From Gnetum montanum (Eukaryota > Streptophyta > Gnetopsida > Gnetales > Gnetaceae): a DNA stretch of 64,000 nucleotides. The stretch spans positions 354,094-418,093 of the forward strand of contig MNCI01030336.1 of the NCBI GenBank assembly GCA_015680685.1. Reading direction: 5' to 3'. Position 1 is the stretch's first letter. The number at the start of each line of letters is the position of its first letter. The notes under the pieces were generated by a model. It made no database searches and was not told the DNA's origin. It worked only from the letters and a program-made list of their open reading frames with translations. A program made the translations under genes and the position numbers. Shown piece after piece: positions 34,208 through 42,990 of the stretch.

Positions 34208-36697
34208 ATGTCTTCTTCTCACAAGAGCACATCACCTAAGGACCATATACAAAACAGTCGACAATCAAAAATACATAACCTAAATCAGTCGGTGCCTCAA
34301 CAATATAAGTTGAGATATACTTATCCTGATGAGTATATACCCAACTTTACTTTTATTTTCCATCAAGACGAACAGATGCGCTGGAGATATTTGCAAGGTA
34401 ACATCGTGTTACCTCCAGATCGATCAGTCCCAAACATGCTTCTCCGTGCTTTGGCATAGATTAGCATGACAGAATTATATGCAGAATACATTGCGGAAGA
34501 CTTTGGTTCAAGGGATTACTATCCCATAGCTTTGCAACGTATGAGGGACTCAAGGCAGGAGAGCCAACATACACTGATGAAGGGTAAAGGCCCACACATC
34601 CTTAGCAAAATAGGAGATGAGGAACCCATTATCACGGGTTTTCTAACAAATGATTTTCCCCCTCCTAACGATGGTGAGGAGGTTGGGTATCAGAACCTAC
34701 ACTCAACGATACATAACACTGGTTCTGACCCCTGCGAACACCAACTATTCACAGAGGGAACAACAACTCATAATAAGGATGGGCACTTAGATCATCACCA
34801 CGATCAGGGTCGAAGTAGCCGAAGAGAAGGTAGGAAACATCATCATGGTGATGGTTCTCCTTCTTCTTCTCCTTCATCTCATCACACACCCTCTTCTTCC
34901 ACATCTGGGTGTAGCCATCACGAGCATAACAGAGAGGATAAAGGTAAGAAAAATGAGAGACCTTGACGAGAGAGTCGAGAGAGAGGACAAGGGCATGAAT
35001 GAAAGGAAAGTAGGGAACAATGAAGACATCATAGGCATCATGAAAGAGATGATCATGACGAACCCCTACTTGGAACCCGAAGTATGCTTGACATAACGGA
35101 GGCTGTAAGAATTCCCACAAGGCATTTAAAAGATAGTCTAATTAAGCGTTTAGATATGAATAACATCCCATGATTTGAAGGGGGATACAATGCTGATCTG
35201 CAGCATCATTTACAGGCATTCCACGATGCCTGCACCTTGCAAAACATAGAGAACGAGTGGCAAAAACTTAAGTTGTTTCCCAGGACACTCACCAAGGAAG
35301 CAGAGAGTTGGCACTAGTCCTTAGAACTAGAAACCATTAGGAGGTGGAGTACGATGCTAGAACTCTTCAACGATAAGTATCAAATGTATCCCAGAGTGTC
35401 TAATTTGCGTAAGCAGATCCAAGGCTGGAAACAAGGTAATCACGAACCCTTGGATGTTGCCATGGCCCGCTACTACACATTGTTACATCATTGCCTAGGC
35501 CATGGATACGCTCAACGGGATCAACTCCACCACATCGTGGATGGGCTAAGGCATGAAACTAGAAGAACCCTTGGGACTTATGCCCAAGGGAGACTATCAG
35601 AACTTAAAGCCCCTGAAGTTCATCGCTTGTTGGAATAAGTAGCAAAAGAAGAAGGTGAACTATGAAAAAGAGAGAGTGTGGAAGAATACAACTGTGATCT
35701 CTCCCTTCGGAAGAAGGGAGTGAAATTTTGCGATGAAGAGGATGAGTCACCACTCGAAGAGTTGGTGAACAGAAAAACCTTGTCGATTCAAAAACTAACA
35801 ACAAAAGTATCGGCTAAGATGGATCAATTGTGGGATTCCTTAGACTCTAGACTTGAAACTATCTTGAGAATCGTAGAGAAGTCTTAGGAGGAATGAAGTA
35901 GTGACAAAGATAAGACAAAGTAGAGAGATTCAGGCCCTGCACATAACAAGGGTAAGGGGAAAATTACTATCTCCGATGAGTTTGTGGATTTAGACACAGA
36001 CGATGACAATGGATGTGAGATCTGCCATTATGATCATCCCAAGGGATGTTGTCCAATCATCTCACATTTACAAGAGTTTGGGGTGTATGCACTTAATCCA
36101 AGACTTAACCAACATCAAACACCCCGAAGGTTACCTTATCCCCAAGGTAACCCAAGGCAGTTCCACCAACCGTTAATGTACTATCCATGTGGAACTCCAC
36201 CACAACCCATCGGACAGCATTAGTAGTGGCAATACCCACAGTCATGGGGGATGCCACCGTCGACACAACAGTACCCTTATCGGCAACCTGATCCATATGG
36301 TTATTATGTGCAGCAGCTGGTTTCTTCAAGTGACTCTATGAGTCACACAACTCCCCAACATCACTACCAAGTTCGAGAGTACTTTAGGAGGACTCCTTCT
36401 CCTTCGGGAGACATCCCACATTCATCCCATCCTCCAACTCCATCCGCACCTCTTCCATCTGCAGTTCCCACACTTCCTGCTCCAACAATGCAAGGGGAAT
36501 TCCCCACTCAACCGCAGCAACACCACACTACGAGAGCAGTAAACATTCAACCTGTTGCTGGTTCTGACAACTATAAAAAGAGAAGACCTTTCTTCAGAAC
36601 CAAAAGCCCAGACAAGCTCTCACAACAACAAGCGGTTGAGTTCACAACCACTCCTCCACCATCTAACACTTCGGAGCACCTTTCAATCCAACAGTAG
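34208..36697 (+). pseudogene. Gag of A2, complete but interrupted
   Basis: The start ATG-TCT-TCT-TCT at 34208 matches the family start. Codons 1-83 hold the N-terminal block (YPDEYIPNF, FHQDEQMRW, LPPDRS) and end at TAG 34457, where A3 has CAG. The next frame (34466-34966) is a 166-codon His/Ser-rich linker. A frameshift follows, then the gag core (about 35090-35890) with DMNNIP, LFPRTL, ELFNDKY, HIVDGLRHETRR. The knuckle C-E-I-C-H-Y-D-H-P-K-G-C is at 36014-36049 and SHLQEFGVYALNP follows. A Pro/Gln/Tyr-rich tail runs to 36697. Most of its stops are explained by CAG to TAG, CAA to TAA or TGG to TAG. Confidence 0.85.
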
Positions 36698-37360
36698 AGC
36701 TTAATGCATACAGTTATTTTAACGCATACCATAACCGACTAGATCAAGGTAGGCCACCTTCCTAGGAAACTATCTCACACTGGGAGTCCCCTAATCTATT
36801 TACAAATTTCTGGGAATGAACCACATAAGGCTCTTCTTGACTCAGGTTCTAGAGTCAATTTAATATCACAAGAGATGTATCAAGCCGGGAACCTACCCCA
36901 ACTTAAGAAGAGCAACATTTAACTCGAGCTGGCAAACCAGTCCATCACCATTCCCTTGGGATTGGTGGAGGACATTGTTACCACTGTGTGTGGTTGGTCC
37001 TACCCAGCTGACTTCCTGGTGATAGAAGTTAACAGCAACAACAGGGACTTCCCAATTATAATGGGAAGGGCATGGCTGAGTACAGTAGACGCATGCCTTA
37101 GGATCCACGATCTTTCCTTGGAGATATCTAAGATAAAAATTTATGGAAAGATCGAGAAGAGGAAAGTTCCATGCATCACATACAATGATTCATCGAGTGA
37201 TGACATGGAGGAAATGCCTCCATGTAACAGGTGTGCCCTTGAAACTTTAAAACAAAGATGTTTGTATGTAGCAACCATACAAAAAGTAGTAGACACCCCG
37301 TGGTTGATAGCTACTTGAAAGAGCAGCCGACAAATATGCATGGAACGAACTGAAGAGACA
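36698..37360 (+). pseudogene. Aspartic protease of A2
   Basis: Separated from gag only by a TAG where A1 has CAG, so gag and protease were one frame. The active site L-L-D-S-G-S has an intact D-S-G at 36839-36847. The distal VCGWSYPADFLVIEVN and IIMGRAWLSTVDACL blocks are intact (frame 36956-37318). Stops at a TGG-to-TAG and a CAA-to-TAA site break the N-terminal half. Similarity to B ends shortly after Q-I-C-M-E-R. Confidence 0.85.
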
Positions 37361-37534
37361 AACCATGCAACAACAAAGGCATAGACACATTGGAATATGA
37401 GCATTGCCAACTTCCACCCCTTAATCTAAGAACATCAATTGGGAGGAGTTGGGCACTTCTACAAAATTCAAATAGACGTTCATTATTTTCGGAGATGGCC
37501 ATCTATGCTAATCATATGGGACCCTTAGTTCTTT
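37361..37534 (+). other. Pol-deletion junction of family A (A2 copy)
   Basis: The left side matches B protease to about 37350. From about 37490 (GATGGCCATCTATGCTAATC) it matches the B sequence after integrase (about 1100-1070 in B1). About 3 kb of B pol is missing between these points. The roughly 100 bp between has no clear B counterpart. Confidence 0.7.
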
Positions 37535-37760
37535 TTAAGTTTTTGTTTTACATGTTTTTGTTTTACGCATTTTTGTTTTGCAAGTTTTTGTCTTACACAT
37601 TTTTTTTTACACGTTTTTGTCTTACACGTTTTTGTTTTACAATTTCTTTAACTTTTCTTGTCTTTATTTTACAACTTTCTTCAACTTTTCTTGTTTTTGT
37701 TTTACAACTTTCTTTAACTCTTATTGTTTTTGTTTTACAACATCGTTATACTTTTCCATT
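37535..37760 (+). repeat. AT-rich minisatellite (A2)
   Basis: About 14 degenerate copies of TTTTTGTTTTACAYG, followed by a GTGTGTGTGTG tract. Open frames across it are low-complexity artefacts. Confidence 0.85.
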
Positions 37761-38134
37761 TGTGTGTGTGTGATCCACCCTGTAAGTTTGTCACCCAATA
37801 AGTGTTCTTCATGATGGTATGAACTGTTTTCATGTTGATTGCTAATGTTTGGTTTTTACCTTTAAGTCACGATGTTGATACTAAGTTATGTTTCTTTTGA
37901 TATTGCAGGCAATGAGTTCACTTCATCCATCCATCCACCAGTGTCTATGGTCTCTCTTGGCTTGGAAATGTACAGTCCCTTTCATAATAAGAACTTTAAC
38001 AAATCGGTGACTGGGCACTTCTCAAACTAAGGAAGGACTCAAGGTTTGACAAAGGTGTGACTTCAAGGGAACTTGATGCTTTTGTGTTGGCCATTCTCTT
38101 GGGTGTTTGGATATTTTCTTCTTGAGTTTTCTTG
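37761..38134 (+). other. Family A 3' non-coding region (A2, before gap)
   Basis: Matches A1 14740-14393 on the opposite strand, including the GGTGTGACTTCAAGGGAACT block. No coding signal. Confidence 0.6.
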
Positions 38135-38882
38135 NNNNNNNNNNNNNNNNNNNNNNNNNNNNNNNNNNNNNNNNNNNNNNNNNNNNNNNNNNNNNNNNNN
38201 NNNNNNNNNNNNNNNNNNNNNNNNNNNNNNNNNNNNNNNNNNNNNNNNNNNNNNNNNNNNNNNNNNNNNNNNNNNNNNNNNNNNNNNNNNNNNNNNNNNN
38301 NNNNNNNNNNNNNNNNNNNNNNNNNNNNNNNNNNNNNNNNNNNNNNNNNNNNNNNNNNNNNNNNNNNNNNNNNNNNNNNNNNNNNNNNNNNNNNNNNNNN
38401 NNNNNNNNNNNNNNNNNNNNNNNNNNNNNNNNNNNNNNNNNNNNNNNNNNNNNNNNNNNNNNNNNNNNNNNNNNNNNNNNNNNNNNNNNNNNNNNNNNNN
38501 NNNNNNNNNNNNNNNNNNNNNNNNNNNNNNNNNNNNNNNNNNNNNNNNNNNNNNNNNNNNNNNNNNNNNNNNNNNNNNNNNNNNNNNNNNNNNNNNNNNN
38601 NNNNNNNNNNNNNNNNNNNNNNNNNNNNNNNNNNNNNNNNNNNNNNNNNNNNNNNNNNNNNNNNNNNNNNNNNNNNNNNNNNNNNNNNNNNNNNNNNNNN
38701 NNNNNNNNNNNNNNNNNNNNNNNNNNNNNNNNNNNNNNNNNNNNNNNNNNNNNNNNNNNNNNNNNNNNNNNNNNNNNNNNNNNNNNNNNNNNNNNNNNNN
38801 NNNNNNNNNNNNNNNNNNNNNNNNNNNNNNNNNNNNNNNNNNNNNNNNNNNNNNNNNNNNNNNNNNNNNNNNNNNNNNNNNN
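38135..38882. other. Assembly gap (748 N)
   Basis: By comparison with A1 (about 14390 to 13605) the missing sequence should be about 0.8 kb of 3' non-coding region with poly-T tracts, so the gap size is realistic. Confidence 1.
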
Positions 38883-38888
38883 CCAGAG

Positions 38889-39092
38889 GTTCGCGATTAA
38901 TCATGGGGGTACGGGGCCCGATTTTTTCGATTTCTTCCTAACCCCTACACCTTCGGTAGTCACCATTAATACATCTCTAGATCCGCAATTAGCCATACCA
39001 CAACCTAGCCAATGGACTTACACCGAAGCAAGGTATTAATTACATGATGATTCATTTACCCTTGCTAATATAAGATTGTGTTGTGTGTGCAG
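38889..39092 (+). other. Intron-like segment ahead of third ORF (A2), 204 nt
   Basis: GAG then GTTCGC at the donor, and TTGTGTGTGCAG then ATGG at the acceptor with a pyrimidine/TG-rich tract. Conserved in place in A1, A3, B2 and B4. Confidence 0.5.
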
Positions 39093-39272
39093 ATGGAAAT
39101 TATACAACAACGGACCAGATCTGGAAGGAACACTTGGAATGGAGCAGTGCTAAAGCAACTATGCAAGGAGCAAGACCGATGGTGTGCTTACGGATGGACA
39201 ACGAAAGATGCAATCTTGGCATTGGCAGCAGCAACACTTGTTTCTCTCTCTCTTTCTCAATTGCCAACTTAG
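39093..39272 (+). CDS. Third-ORF remnant of A2, 59 codons open
   Basis: Starts at the ATG right after the acceptor-like CAG: MEIIQQRTRSGRNTW..., ending ...LSLSQLPT. Arg/Gln-rich N-terminus and an Ala/Leu/Ser-rich C-terminus. A1 and A3 have the same start but a TGA where A2 has TGG. It is the stump of the much longer B third ORF. Whether it is translated is unknown; it could equally be read as 3' non-coding sequence. Confidence 0.4.
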   Translation: MEIIQQRTRSGRNTWNGAVLKQLCKEQDRWCAYGWTTKDAILALAAATLVSLSLSQLPT

Positions 39273-39440
39273 GCTTGATGTCAATGTAATAAGGTGTTCA
39301 CTCTTATTGTCATGAACACTAGTTTTGTTATGTCTTGTAATGATGATCTATTCACAAGTCATCCCATTATTTCCATTTAGTCAATAATCCCATACCTTTC
39401 CAATATTTTGTAAGGAACTCGAGGACGAGTTTTTATTCAG

Positions 39441-39451
39441 TCATGGGGGTA
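39441..39451 (+). promoter_or_regulatory. Polypurine tract of A2
   Basis: TCATGGGGGTA directly before the 3' LTR, identical to A1. Confidence 0.85.
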
Positions 39452-40321
39452 TGATGAGATGCGATATCGCATACGCGATATTGCATCTTCCCCTGCGATA
39501 TCACGGTGTGCCGTCATATCTATAAATAAGAGGTGGCTCTTCCTTATTTCCTCATCCTAAGGTAGAAGTAGGGAAACTCTAGCAGATTGATCACTCAGAG
39601 ATAGAATATTTTTCATGTACCCGCAGTAGGAGTCCTAAAGTGAATGGATCTTTATTTTAGCAACATTGTACTTGAACACAAGTTGTGTATGGCGATAAAG
39701 ATGAACTTCCTGGATAAACCTTGCAGTGCATGGAATAGGATTTTATTTAATGTTATTTATTGCTTTTTCTCTCACCCTTATCTCCTAGTAATGTGGAATG
39801 AGTAGGACTTAAATTACGAGCATTTAAGGATGTGTATGGATAATCAAGGAACGGATGCTCATCACACTTAGGCTAGATTAGATTCTCTCAATCCTTTCCT
39901 CCTAGTTAAGTGCCTCAGTACGACCACTTCGAGCACGTGCGTTACGCATGGTGATCCCAACAACGATTAGCATTTTGTAGCCACGGTTGCATCGGTTCAG
40001 GGTGTGTACGGTAAGTGGGAATGGATGCTGATGCTAGGTTAATTTAGACTTAATTCATTAGTTAGAGTTAGTAATTAGTTTCTCAACCCTTCACCTTGAT
40101 AGCATAGGAGACATAAAACATAAAAGACTATAAAAATCATATACCTCGAACTTACTTAACCATACACTGTGACAACTACAAGTAAGTCTGGGAAGACAAC
40201 GAATAATTAACCCTAAGTGTTCCATGGGGCATGTAGGCACTTAGTCTGCAGAGTTCGACTGGATCGCACGTGCTACGCTCGTTTCGTATGGTTGAGTGTA
40301 GGGGTACCTCGCCACTCATCA
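39452..40321 (+). mobile_element. 3' LTR of A2 (870 bp)
   Basis: TGATGAGATG...CCACTCATCA. Only three palindromic units, at 39461, 39475 and 39495 (14, 20), against five in the 5' LTR. Otherwise it is highly similar to the 5' LTR. Confidence 0.9.
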
Positions 40322-40369
40322 TTAATAATGTTCACTAAACCTAGATAGCACACGTTTCAAATAAAAAGA

Positions 40370-40389
40370 GTCATTAACAACAACACCAA
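40370..40389 (-). promoter_or_regulatory. Primer binding site of B2, degenerate
   Basis: The minus strand reads TTGGTGTTGTTGTTAATGAC next to the 5' LTR. Compared with TTGGCACCATTGC it has lost most CG/CA positions. Confidence 0.6.
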
Positions 40390-41269
40390 TGATGAGCAGT
40401 TCATGTACCACTACGCCCAACCATATGAATCACGAAGTGTTCGCACATGATCCAGTCAAATTCTGCAAACTCTATGTCTTGTGGTACACTGGTCTTTTAG
40501 GAATTAAACTTTGCCCTAATAGTGATTTGTTGTCTTTTAAATTACACTTGTGATGCACAAGGTATGGTTAAGTGTAATCGAGGTATATGATTTTTATTAT
40601 TTTATGTTTTATGTTCCTAGTAAGTAATTTAATAACTAATTTGATTTAACTAATTAACTAATTTCTAATTAGTCTTAACATAAGCATGCAATCCCACTTT
40701 CTATACACGTCTTAAACCCATGTATCCACTGTTGGGTTTACCAAGCGCTATGCTAGTGGTTGAACCAAGTAATAACATTGATGGGATTACCAAGTGAATA
40801 CATGTTTATGCTCGAAGCAATCGCACTTCTGTGTTTAATCTATTTAGCTTAATTAATTAACTGATTGCTTGAAGTCTAATTTAGCTTAATTAATTGCATA
40901 ATTAATGAAAACAATAAATGCATAAATAAATCATTAATCTATTCCAAGTGTTACAAGGTTTGATCAAAAGCCTTGTTTTTATTGTCATTCACACTGGTGT
41001 GTTTAGGTACAATAGTGCTCGAATAAAGATTTGTACGCTTTCTGACTCCTACTATGGGCACAAGGAGAAATATTCTACTCTCAGATGACAAAACTGGAAA
41101 AACTCTGCTACAACTATTACAAAACATGCTGTAAACATAGCTAGTGAGCACGTATTTATAGACTTTATTGAAGAGCTACATCAACGAGGCCCCATAGATG
41201 TAGCAAAAGCTATGTCAACGAGGCCATGTGAATGGGGGCCCATCGATGCGACACAACAACAATTCATCA
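40390..41269 (-). mobile_element. 5' LTR of B2 (880 bp)
   Basis: Begins TGATGAATTG at 41269, ends CTCATCA at 40390 (minus strand). U3 has CGATG/GGCC modules (41165-41250), then a TATA-like box. It pairs with 20976-21899 through shared sequence and ATAGT duplications. Confidence 0.9.
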
Positions 41270-41344
41270 ATAGTTAATAAAAACATTTCAAAATGAATCT
41301 TTATTTTCACAAAGATGAGTATCGATAGAAAGACCTTGATACAC

Positions 41345-41960
41345 TCTTTATCATTATCATCATCATAGCCTTGTTTGAACAAAATAAGGTCAATTACACA
41401 AATTCTTTTTCACCATTCACCTCTATAGATCTTTGTTTATTTGTAGTTTCTTCAAATCATCTTTGATTGTTTTTTCTCATGTCTTCTTTAGTTTTTGTTT
41501 TAGTGGCTTTTGCACATGTCCAAACTATCTAAGCCACCATTCTTATAGCTTATCTAAAATAGAAGATATTCTAAGTATTCCCCTAATGTCTACATTATGT
41601 AGTTTATCTCTTTTTATAACATTCAACATCTATCTAAGCATTTGCATTTTTGCGACATTGATCTATTGTTCATGCCTCTTTTGTATTGCCCAACATTCAA
41701 CACTATCTAAGATAGTAGGCCTAAATGTTATGTGATAAAATTTCCTTGTTAATTTTATTAGTATTCTTTTATCACATATGATGCCACTAGCTAGTCTCCT
41801 CCATGTTGACCATCTTGATGTGCAAAACACTATAAAAAAACTTCAAAGTTTTGTTAAAGAGAGAACTTTCCAAATATCTCCCAATTTTCTCATCCAAAAG
41901 CATGGTGATAATTACATTCTTGAAGCCTTATTAAATTTGTGATAAATAAGATTATTTTTA
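41345..41960 (-). mobile_element. RTE-type LINE, C-terminal fragment of RT ORF and 3' end
   Basis: Minus-strand translation, with stops, shows blocks seen at the end of plant RTE RT proteins: L-C-x-x-R-W/ICDKRI, LTRKFYHITFRPTILDSVEC, WAIQKRHEQ, NVAKMQMLR, KRDKLHNVDIRGI, and LR-stop-FGHVQ. It is followed by the 3' end with an ATG-rich tail (about 41375-41350). The matching 3' end recurs at 8411-8540. The copy is 5'-truncated and full of stops. Confidence 0.8.
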
Positions 41961-42899
41961 GGAATCATCTCATATGTAATTTTGGAGCTAAAAAGGGAGA
42001 AACTTAGGAAAAACTTAGCTCGTTAAATGTTGGAGCGAAGATCAAAAAGGTAAAACTTCTACAAAGGATTAGATTGATAAAAGTTGTGCCTTCAATAAAT
42101 CTTTGTAAACAGAAAATAATCACCAAGGCCATACAATTCACAAACACAAACACGGCCAAATGAAACCAGACAATTTAGACAGACAATTGAGACAATTAAG
42201 GAGGTCTAATAATGCTTCAATTTTTTTCCAAAGAGCTTATGCAAATCAGGAGAGCTTAAGCAAATCAAGTATTAGTTTTTTGAATTCTCACTCAAAACAA
42301 ACTAGTAACAAGGACCATCTTCTTCTGATGATAGTTTGCCTTTGAGGTTCCCATAAGTCGGTTGATATATGGCTTTTGAAACAATTTGGAAATAGATTAA
42401 GGAACTTTAAAAATGAATGGCTTCAAGGCCATTGGTGATTATAGCCTAGAAGATTGAATTTGGATTTTGGATATTCTTCAAATAATATACTTTTTCTAAC
42501 ACTCTTATTTCAATAAGAACGGGAGAATGGTGCTATGTTTCAAATCTTTCTTACATCTATTTTTATCTTGTTGAGCAAGCTAGGAAAAGTAATGCTAAAA
42601 GAATACCAACCATCGCCAATTCTTTGCTTTATTGCTGGTACATGAGGTGATTTTAACACACAGAATGGGCCTACTCTTGTATCTATACGTGTCTTACGCC
42701 TGCGAAAGATGAACGTCTTAATCATCTTTTTTTTGAATAATGGCAAATAAATAGTCTCAAATGATCTGAATCAGAAGCAAAATTTCACGCAAAATTTCAC
42801 GCTTCTTTTGAAGAGTCTGAATGTGCGAAGGAAAACCCTTTGATACATATGGCAGGCTATAAATGAAGGTATTTTTAAGGGGAAGAAGGATTAAACACC
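41961..42899. other. Unassigned sequence, possibly old host DNA
   Basis: No recognised domain. A 61-codon plus-strand frame (42160-42345) and a 68-codon minus-strand frame (42746-42540; basic, FRRRKTRIDTRVG) are present, but neither has family resemblance I can name. Confidence 0.4.
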
Positions 42900-42990
42900 A
42901 ATCAAATTTTATAGGCTTGCCAACGTAGGTCTACCTCTAGACATGAATCAAATTTGAGTGGGCTTAACTACTTGGGACTGCTTTTAGAGA
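42900..42990 (+). mobile_element. Possible RTE LINE 3' end scrap
   Basis: ATGAATC...GGGCTTAACTACTTGGGACT resembles the plant RTE 3' end motif (CCGACCCCAACTAGTTGGGA type) on the plus strand. Too short to be sure. Confidence 0.35.

Larger units (their letters stand above)
33161..40321 (+). mobile_element. Family A non-autonomous Athila derivative A2 (7161 bp)
   Basis: Order: 5' LTR, primer site, gag, protease, minisatellite, N gap, intron-like segment, third-ORF remnant, polypurine tract, 3' LTR. It is inserted in the leader of B2, between gag and the primer site: B2 sequence stops at 33160 and resumes at 40322 with the block that precedes the B2 primer site. No RT, RNase H or integrase is present between protease (ends 37320) and the gap (38135). 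It retains the only intact protease DSG among the readable copies apart from B4. Confidence 0.9.
20976..41269 (-). mobile_element. Athila-like element B2, complete, carrying A2 inside
   Basis: The LTRs at 20976-21899 and 40390-41269, on the same strand with ATAGT duplications, delimit one insertion. Removing A2 (33161-40321) leaves about 13.1 kb with an 11.3-kb internal region, in the usual Athila size range. Minus-strand order is LTR, primer site, [A2], gag, protease, RT, RNase H, integrase, minisatellite, promoter/intron-like segment, third ORF, polypurine tract and LTR. It is the only B copy with both ends in view. Confidence 0.9.

Noticed and set aside
38073-39039. Frames of 270-310 codons spanning 38135-38882 on both strands
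   Set aside because: Almost entirely N; artefacts of translating a gap.
33161-40321. Possibility that RT and integrase of A2 are hidden in the 748-N gap
   Set aside because: The gap is too small for about 3 kb, lies downstream of the junction, and gap-free A1 shows the same structure without pol.
42540-42746. 68-codon basic minus-strand frame
   Set aside because: No recognised family, no conserved neighbours; too short to support.
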